Of a stretch of 64,000 bases of DNA, positions 58,793 through 64,000 are shown in pieces; within the stretch, counting starts at the first letter, position 1, and each line of letters begins with the position of its first letter. The notes beneath the pieces are model-generated. The model saw only the letters and a program-made list of their open reading frames with translations. It was not told the DNA's origin and searched no databases. The translations under genes were made by a program, and so were the position numbers. The stretch comes from Hyphomicrobiaceae bacterium. Its GTDB lineage: Bacteria > Pseudomonadota > Alphaproteobacteria > Rhizobiales > Ancalomicrobiaceae. Location: assembly GCA_016793065.1 (NCBI GenBank), contig JAEULV010000026.1, forward strand, positions 28,874 through 92,873, read 5' to 3'.

Positions 58793-59734
58793 ATGCCCGT
58801 CGTTCAGATCCTGCTTCCCATCGTGTTGCTGCTTCTCCTCGGGCGCGGTATCGCCGCCAGTGGCATCATCGATGCCGGCGGGTGGCGGGGGATCGATCGG
58901 CTGCTCTATTTCGTGCTGTTTCCGGCGCTGATCATCGAGGCGGTGGCGCGGGCGGAGGGTGGAAGCGGCGAGGCGCTGCGGCTGGCGGGTTGCCTGGTGG
59001 CGGCGCAGGCGATCGTCACCGTCGGCGGATTGCTGCTGCGGCCGGTGATCCTTGCGCGGCTTAAGCGATCACGGCCGGCCTTCACCTCGGTGATGCAGGG
59101 GGTGGTGCGCTGGAACACCATGGTGGCGCTGGCGCTGGTGGCGTCGGTCCACGGCCCCGAGGGCGTCAAACTGGTGGCCCTCAGCCTCAGCGTGATGATT
59201 CCCTTCGCCAATCTGGTCTCGGTGACGGTGCTGTCGATCGACGGCGACAACCAGTCCGGTGTCGATTTCGCCGCCATCTTCAGCCAGTTGCTGCGCAATC
59301 CGTTCCTGATCTCGATCGCCGTCGGCCTGATCATCGCGCTGTCGCCGGTGAAGCCGCCGGAGGCGATCGGCGCGGTGCTGCGCAGCCTGTCGTTGGGGGC
59401 GACGGCGATCGGGCTGATCGCGGTGGGCGCCGGGCTCTCGGTGCGCAAGGCGTTGACGCTCGACCCGCTGGTGCTGGCCTCGGCGGCGCTGAAACTGGTG
59501 GCGATGCCGCTGCTAGCGGTGGCGATCGGCGGCGCGGTCGGGTTGACGCCGATGGCGCTCGGGATCGCGGTGCTGGCCGCCTCTGTGCCGACGGCGAGCG
59601 CGTCATTCGTGCTGGCGCGGGAAATGGGCGGCGACAGCGAGCTGATGGCGCGGATCATCGCCACCCACACGGTGGCGGCGATGGCGACGCTGCCGCTGTT
59701 GCTGATGCTGTTCGGCGCCGGGCTCGCCAACTGA
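58793..59734 (+). CDS. AEC-family transporter, second copy
   Basis: A 313-residue ten-helix membrane protein: LLPIVLLLLLGRGIAASGIIDAGGWRGIDRLLYFVLFPALIIEAVAR and ASVPTASASFVLAREMGGDSELMARIIATHTV. It belongs to the same family as the carrier at 56608-57573 but is not a close copy. ATG 58793 has GAGG just upstream; an earlier ATG-region start at 58733 is unsupported. Confidence 0.85.
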   Translation: MPVVQILLPIVLLLLLGRGIAASGIIDAGGWRGIDRLLYFVLFPALIIEAVARAEGGSGEALRLAGCLVAAQAIVTVGGLLLRPVILARLKRSRPAFTSVMQGVVRWNTMVALALVASVHGPEGVKLVALSLSVMIPFANLVSVTVLSIDGDNQSGVDFAAIFSQLLRNPFLISIAVGLIIALSPVKPPEAIGAVLRSLSLGATAIGLIAVGAGLSVRKALTLDPLVLASAALKLVAMPLLAVAIGGAVGLTPMALGIAVLAASVPTASASFVLAREMGGDSELMARIIATHTVAAMATLPLLLMLFGAGLAN

Positions 59735-59820
59735 GGCGCGGCAGCGTGGCGCCTTCATCCCGATGCGATGCGAAAATCGCCGCCCGGACGACGACCGTCC
59801 GGGCGGTACATGATCTTGGC

Positions 59821-61725
59821 TCAGTACTTCACCCGCACGCCGGCATAGGCCGAGATGCCGGCGGTGTTGTAGCCGGCGGCGGACTCGTAGTCGGCGTTGA
59901 ACAGGTTGTGGACGCGGCCATAGACGTTGACGTTCGGCGTCAGCTGATAGTCGGCCTTGAGGTCGACGCGGGCATAGGGATCGAGCTTGCCGACCGAGTT
60001 CGGCCGGTCGAAGCGCTCGCCGACGCCGGTGACCGACACCTCGAAGCGCAGCTTGTCGATCCCGGTATAGATCAGGGCCAGCGTCGCGGCATGCTCGGGC
60101 CGGCGGGCGAGCGGCGCCTTGGTGGCGTCGTCCTCGGTGTTGAGCCAGGTGTAGTTGGCCTTGCCTTCCAGCATCCCCTCGATGATGTCGACCCGACCGG
60201 ACGCCTCGATGCCGAACATGCGGGCCCGGCCGATCTGCTCGTAGCGCGACGTGGTGAAGTCGTAGTCGATGAAGTTCTTGTAGGCATTGTAGAAGCCGGT
60301 GACGGTGGCGCTGGCGCGACCGTTCCAGAACGCCTGTTCGACGCCGAATTCGGCGCCGAACGAGGTTTCGGCGGCAAGTGCGGTGTTGCCGACCCAATCG
60401 CCGTAGCGCTGGTAGAGCGACGGTGCCTTGGCGCCGGTACCGGCGCTGGCGCGCAGCCGCGTCTGGGTTTCGTAGATGTCGTAGGCGGCGGTGGCGCGCC
60501 AGGTCGGGAACGAGCCGTAATTGCCGAATTCGTCGATGCGGCCGGCGGCCGACAGGTGCAGTCGGTCGCCAATGGTCAGCTGGTGCATCAGGAAGATGCC
60601 GCGGCGGCCCTCGTCGGCCTTCGACCGGCTGAAATCGTCGGAGAACTGGTAGGCGGTGCGCTCCCACGATCCGCCGAACACGGTGACGCCGGCGGCGCCC
60701 CAGTTGATGTCGTTGATCAGATCGAAGCCGACGCGGTCGCCCGTATAGCCGTAATTGTAGGGTCCGAAATCGGAGACGGTGCGGCTCTGGCGCTCGGTGC
60801 GGCCGGCGAAGACGGTGAAGGCCGAATTGAACTTGCCGTCCAGCGCCTTGAACCGGGTCGTCACCCGGCCGAGATCGACGTCGCTCTCATCGGTGTTGGG
60901 GCCGTCGCGGTTGACGCCGAAGGTGTTGTCGAAATCCGCCCGGGTCGACCAGTGATGATAGCCGGCATCGAAGCTCAGCCATTCGCCGGCCTGGACGCTG
61001 ACGCGGCCGTGGCCGGTGGCGCGCTTGGCCTGATCGCGATCGGCCGAGCCCTTGGTCCGGGAATAGCCGTCGGTGGCAAACCAGGTGCCGCCGACCGCGA
61101 CGCCGACCGGCCCGTGCGAGCCCGACAGCGTCAGGCCGCCGGTGCGGGTGGCATAGCTGCCGCCCTCGGCATAGGCCTCGATGGTGCGCGGCCCCTTGCC
61201 GGACTTGGTGATGATGTTGACGACGCCGCCCATGGCATCGGAGCCGTACAGCGCCGATTGCGGCCCGCGCACCACCTCGATGCGCTCGACCATCGACAGG
61301 TCGAGCATGCCGAAATTGGTTTCGCCGCCGGTGGAGGACACATCGCCGACGCGGACGCCGTCGATCAGCACCAGGGTGTGGCGGGCATCCATGCCGCGAA
61401 TGCGCACGCTGGTGGCGGAGCCGATGCCGCCATTGTCGCCGAAATCGACACCGGGAACCCGCTCCAGCACGTCGGTGATGGTCGAGGCGCCGGAACGCTC
61501 GATTTCGCGCTGGTCGATGATGGTGACGCTGGAGCCGGAGCGGGCGATCTGGGTCGGCACGCGATTGGCGGTGACGGTGATCTTCAGCGGATCGACATCG
61601 GCCTTGGCCTTGTCGTCGGCGCGGGCGAGCGCGCCAAGCGGGGCGGCGATTGCCAAGACGAGGGCGGCGGAGCCGAGCAGGTGCTTGACGAAACCGGGGC
61701 GGGCGGACGAAACAGAGGCGAACAT
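59821..61725 (-). CDS. btuB: BtuB-like TonB-dependent receptor (cobalamin)
   Basis: A 634-residue outer-membrane protein: signal peptide (ending ALARA), plug domain with ITVTANRVPTQIARSGSSVTIIDQ and VLERVPGVDFGDNGGIGSATSVRIRGMDARHTLVLIDGVRVGD, then a 22-strand barrel ending in the aromatic GVRVKY. The plug resembles BtuB. ATG 61725 has AGGTCT upstream. It is divergent from btuF by 42 bp. A cobalamin riboswitch on the same strand lies 1.3 kb upstream, beyond btuF. Confidence 0.88.
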   Translation of the reverse strand: MFASVSSARPGFVKHLLGSAALVLAIAAPLGALARADDKAKADVDPLKITVTANRVPTQIARSGSSVTIIDQREIERSGASTITDVLERVPGVDFGDNGGIGSATSVRIRGMDARHTLVLIDGVRVGDVSSTGGETNFGMLDLSMVERIEVVRGPQSALYGSDAMGGVVNIITKSGKGPRTIEAYAEGGSYATRTGGLTLSGSHGPVGVAVGGTWFATDGYSRTKGSADRDQAKRATGHGRVSVQAGEWLSFDAGYHHWSTRADFDNTFGVNRDGPNTDESDVDLGRVTTRFKALDGKFNSAFTVFAGRTERQSRTVSDFGPYNYGYTGDRVGFDLINDINWGAAGVTVFGGSWERTAYQFSDDFSRSKADEGRRGIFLMHQLTIGDRLHLSAAGRIDEFGNYGSFPTWRATAAYDIYETQTRLRASAGTGAKAPSLYQRYGDWVGNTALAAETSFGAEFGVEQAFWNGRASATVTGFYNAYKNFIDYDFTTSRYEQIGRARMFGIEASGRVDIIEGMLEGKANYTWLNTEDDATKAPLARRPEHAATLALIYTGIDKLRFEVSVTGVGERFDRPNSVGKLDPYARVDLKADYQLTPNVNVYGRVHNLFNADYESAAGYNTAGISAYAGVRVKY

Positions 61726-61767
61726 GGCTGAGACCTGATGCTGGAAATCGAACGAAGGGAAGCGAAC

Positions 61768-62637
61768 GTGAAGGTGGCCGGAGGCTGGTTGACGACCTGG
61801 ATCGTCGGGATCGCGATGTGGATCGGCGCCGCGACGACGGGGCTTGCCGACCCGGCCCGCCGCATCGCCTCGCTGAACCTGTGCGCCGACCAGCTGTTGC
61901 TGAGCATTGTCGAGCGCGAGCGCATCGTCGGCCTGTCGCCGTTCTCTCACCGCCCGAGCATGGCTTTCCTCGCCGAGACCGCCGCCGGCCTGCCGGCCCT
62001 GCGCGGCACCGCCGAGGAAGTAATCGCGCTGAAGGCTGACGTGGTGATCGTCGGGCCGTTCGGCGTCGCCGCCGCCCGCGACATGTTGAAGGCGCGCGGC
62101 ATCCGGGTGATCGAGATGCCGATCGCTACCTCGATCACGGAGATGCGCCGCACCATCGCCGATATCGGCGCGGCGCTGGGGGCGGAGACGCGCGCCGCCG
62201 CCCTGATCGCGCGGATCGATGCCGCACTCGGCGAGCCGCCGCCGCAGCCGGGCCTCGAGATCTTGCCGCTGGAGCGGCGCGGCTGGATCGAGGGCGAGCA
62301 GACCATCTACGCCGCCCTGCTGGCGGCCGGCGGCTTCGTCAATGCCGGCGCCCGGCTGACCCGCACGCCGTGGGGCGGCATCGTGCCGCTGGAGCAGATC
62401 GTCAAGGCGCGGGTGCCGTTCGCGATGATGTCGGGCGCGACGCTCAGCGAGGTCAACGACCAGGGCGCCGGGATGATGGTGCACCCCGCCCTCGCCGGCC
62501 TCTACCCACGCGACCGACTGATCATCACTCCAGGGGCGCTGATGTCTTGCCCGGTCGTGTCGACGCCGGAAATCGTCGCCTTCCTGCGCGGCGAACATGC
62601 CCGGCTGATGGCCCGGAAGGCCGCCGCGACGCAGTGA
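61768..62637 (+). CDS. btuF: BtuF-like cobalamin-binding protein
   Basis: A 289-residue periplasmic binding protein of the BtuF/FepB class: signal helix (1-27), RIASLNLCADQLLLSIVERERIVGLSPF, EEVIALKADVVIVG and GARLTRTPWGGIVPLEQIVKARVP. The GTG at 61768 was chosen because GAAGGGAAG lies 6 nt upstream; an ATG at 61738 adds ten residues. BtuC and BtuD do not follow. With the divergent btuB it would handle corrinoid uptake. Confidence 0.82.
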   Translation: MKVAGGWLTTWIVGIAMWIGAATTGLADPARRIASLNLCADQLLLSIVERERIVGLSPFSHRPSMAFLAETAAGLPALRGTAEEVIALKADVVIVGPFGVAAARDMLKARGIRVIEMPIATSITEMRRTIADIGAALGAETRAAALIARIDAALGEPPPQPGLEILPLERRGWIEGEQTIYAALLAAGGFVNAGARLTRTPWGGIVPLEQIVKARVPFAMMSGATLSEVNDQGAGMMVHPALAGLYPRDRLIITPGALMSCPVVSTPEIVAFLRGEHARLMARKAAATQ

Positions 62638-63035
62638 GGCCGGCAGCGTGCCGATGAGGCCGCAGCGAAGGCCGGCACGGCACTGCCACCAGGCCAGGGT
62701 GCCGCCAAGGGCGAAAGCCTGCGGGAAGGAACCGGTCATGACCGCCCTCCCCGCGCCGCCGTCGGCACCTTGTCTCGACAGGTTGATAATGGTGATGGCG
62801 CGCCGCTTCGCCCATGCGAAGCCGGCCGGCGCCGTTGCGCGAAAACGCGCCCCGGGAAACGGGTCATGGCGCGATCAGGCGCGCGATGAAGCGGGAGCGG
62901 TCGAGGCGTGGGGAAGGCCGCGATGGCAAGGCGCGGCAAGGCGCGTGCGCGCGGCGATGCCCGAAATCGGGCGCGAATGGATTACCGGCATGGTCGTCTC
63001 CTGTTCCGTCCCACCGACGGATCGAGATGAATGGC
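62638..63035. other. region downstream of the riboswitch, no recognised gene
   Basis: About 400 bp with only small frames. On the minus strand a 38-codon frame (62875-62991) has a CAGGAG site 7 nt before its ATG and begins about 45 nt past the riboswitch; a 43-codon frame (62736-62867) follows. On the plus strand an AAGGAA site precedes an ATG at about 62740. None resembles a known cobalamin or cobalt gene. Confidence 0.5.
62875..62991 (-). CDS. possible 38-residue leader ORF under the cobalamin riboswitch
   Basis: A short frame (MPVIHSRPISG...) with a good CAGGAG ribosome site placed just after the riboswitch, where a translationally controlled gene would start. No similarity is recognised; it has His and one Cys but no membrane segment. 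It could be a leader peptide or chance. Confidence 0.3.
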   Translation of the reverse strand: MPVIHSRPISGIAARTRLAAPCHRGLPHASTAPASSRA

Positions 63036-63265
63036 CGTGCCGGCCGGTCTCCTGGCTTGCGGGTCGTCGCCGTCTCGTCTGCACCTTCCCAGGACGGCCC
63101 GAGGGCTTGTCCCAGTGGTTTCTGGCAGATCGGCTCGCCGCATACAGTTGCGGGGGCAGCCGCGGTTTGAAGCTCCGGTCCGGTTCCCGTCGATTGCTCG
63201 ACCGGCCGTGACCTCGACTCGGTACCGCGTTCCCGTTTAATCCCGGCAGGGGTGCGAAACCCCGG
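63036..63265 (-). ncRNA. cobalamin (B12) riboswitch
   Basis: On the minus strand the conserved elements occur in order: a GGGAACGCGGTACCGAG segment, the core GCTGCCCCCGCAACTGT (about 63146-63162), CCACTGG (about 63112-63118) and the B12 box AGCCAGGAGACCGGC (about 63044-63058). It binds adenosylcobalamin and represses the downstream gene by hiding the ribosome site or forming a terminator. The closest same-strand known gene is btuB, 1.3 kb away past btuF. Boundaries are approximate. Confidence 0.9.
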
Positions 63266-63321
63266 CCGAAAACCGACACGAATGCGTGCGCCGCGGGCAG
63301 ATCGGCCCAAGGCGCCCAATT

Positions 63322-63350
63322 GTTAAAACACGGCAAGGACCGGGTGTAAA
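63322..63350 (-). promoter_or_regulatory. promoter of the cobalamin riboswitch transcript
   Basis: On the minus strand TTTACA (63345-63350) and TTTAAC (63322-63327) are separated by exactly 17 bp. The predicted start is near 63314, about 50 nt before the riboswitch. Confidence 0.6.
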
Positions 63351-63422
63351 GCGCAAGGCCGGCGCCGGCGCATCATTGGCCGGCGTCGTGTCCATTTCGT
63401 CACAATCGCCGTTGCCGGCGAC

Positions 63423-63671
63423 TCACACCCCGGGCTGGACACCGCGCCGGGCCCAGAATCGCGCGATGGCGACGGCGCCACGACGACGCAGGCGCCGGGC
63501 GATGGCGAAATCGACCGACAGAATCATCAGCCCGACCGGCAGCATCCACACGCCGAGCACCGGCAGGATGCTGAAGATGCCGCCCAGGACGAAGGCAACG
63601 CCAAGGCCGACGCGGGCGATGCGATTTCGCGGCAAATTGACCGTTCTCGACCCTAACCTGATCTGCGCCAT
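63423..63671 (-). CDS. small PGPGW-like membrane protein
   Basis: An 82-residue protein with two close hydrophobic segments (RVGLGVAFVLGGIFSILPVLGVWMLPVGLMILSVDF across residues 17-51) and basic flanks. It resembles the short PGPGW-type transmembrane family, with PVLGVW in place of PGPGW. Function is unknown. ATG 63671 gives MAQIRLGS. Confidence 0.65.
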   Translation of the reverse strand: MAQIRLGSRTVNLPRNRIARVGLGVAFVLGGIFSILPVLGVWMLPVGLMILSVDFAIARRLRRRGAVAIARFWARRGVQPGV

Positions 63672-63875
63672 GCCGCGAATGCCCCGCCCTGCCCCGGGCA
63701 AAATCGCCCGGCATCCACAAGCTTGTGGAAAAATGCGGCGGTACGACGACGCAATTCAGCCAAATCCGGGAACGGCTTGGGGAAAATTCGCATGTCGACG
63801 CATCAAGGCTTCACAAGTCGAAAATCCGCTGCTATAGAGCCCGCCAACGAGGTGATCGGCAACGGTTGCCCCTGT

Positions 63876-63951
63876 TCCTCGATAGCTCAGTTGGTAGAGC
63901 ATTCGACTGTTAATCGAATGGTCGTAGGTTCGAGTCCTACTCGAGGAGCCA
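63876..63951 (+). tRNA. tRNA-Asn (anticodon GTT)
   Basis: A full cloverleaf: acceptor TCCTCGA / TCGAGGA, D-arm TAGCTCAGTTGGTAGAGCA, anticodon loop CTGTTAA with GTT at 63909-63911, T-arm GTAGG-TTCGAGT-CCTAC, discriminator G and an encoded CCA (63949-63951). Confidence 0.98.
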
Positions 63952-63962
63952 TTTTTCAGAAG

Positions 63963-63994
63963 CGCGCTCGGAGACATCTCCGGGCGCGTTTTCG
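63963..63994 (+). terminator. terminator of tRNA-Asn
   Basis: A 12-bp stem (CGCGCTCGGAGA with TCTCCGGGCGCG, one G-T pair) and a 4-nt loop, followed by TTTTC, 11 nt after the tRNA. Confidence 0.85.
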
Positions 63995-64000
63995 TTTCGG

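Noticed and set aside
59821..62739. A single 972-codon frame running through antisense btuF into btuB
   Set aside because: Only the last 634 codons look like protein (BtuB with its own signal peptide). The upstream part is a shadow of btuF; being in frame is chance.

Overview
The window is GC-rich alphaproteobacterial chromosome, most likely from the Hyphomicrobiales (Rhizobiales). This is inferred from gene content and order: divK-pleD beside a DUF3572 gene and a zinc-motif dinB; the run erpA / dgt-argS-SPOR-nagZ-scpA-scpB-(ABC ATPase)-tatA-tatB-tatC-serS; and yebC near a TIGR00282 phosphoesterase. The genus cannot be named from sequence alone.

1-14.4 kb is a denitrification island. A minus-strand operon reads nirS, a NapC/NirT-type multiheme cytochrome fused to a heme-binding C-terminal domain, a cupredoxin, nirE, nirC, nirF, nirDL (fused), nirG, nirH, nirJ, nirN, a hemerythrin and the start of a CopD-like membrane protein. 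It encodes cytochrome cd1 nitrite reductase and all of heme d1 synthesis; many junctions are 4-bp ATGA overlaps. Two FNR/DNR-type palindromes (TTGAT-N4-GTCAA and TTGAC-N4-GTCAA) lie upstream of nirS. A third lies between a divergent START-domain gene and a Sco-ubiE pair, which ties those genes to the same anaerobic regulon.

14.5-23 kb holds housekeeping and small genes (yebC, TIGR00282 phosphoesterase, DUF2867, DUF4405, an SLC13/RCK transporter, a short MurJ, DUF2853). Between the phosphoesterase and yebC sits an AT-rich insertion: a predicted proteasome/HslV-like Ntn-hydrolase with a long internal insertion, translationally coupled to a small basic protein. It is the most unusual object in the window.

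23-35.7 kb is a catabolic and accessory block: an allantoate/N-carbamoyl amidohydrolase, a large RTX/Ig-like secreted protein, dihydropyrimidinase, a PIN/Phd toxin-antitoxin module with a palindromic operator, a four-gene NMT1/THI5-type ABC importer and an EamA transporter. The amidohydrolase, dihydropyrimidinase and importer suggest reductive pyrimidine (or hydantoin) use.

35.7-53.5 kb is core genome: dinB, DUF3572, divK, pleD, then a 1-kb gene-poor stretch, then the long minus-strand cell-envelope and translation block ending at dgt, with erpA divergent.

53.5-64 kb holds an orphan antitoxin, palindromic repeats, a CoA-transferase, an alpha/beta hydrolase, two AEC carriers around an LpxL-like acyltransferase, divergent btuB and btuF, a cobalamin riboswitch with a good promoter but no recognisable adjacent gene, a small membrane protein and tRNA-Asn(GTT) with a terminator.
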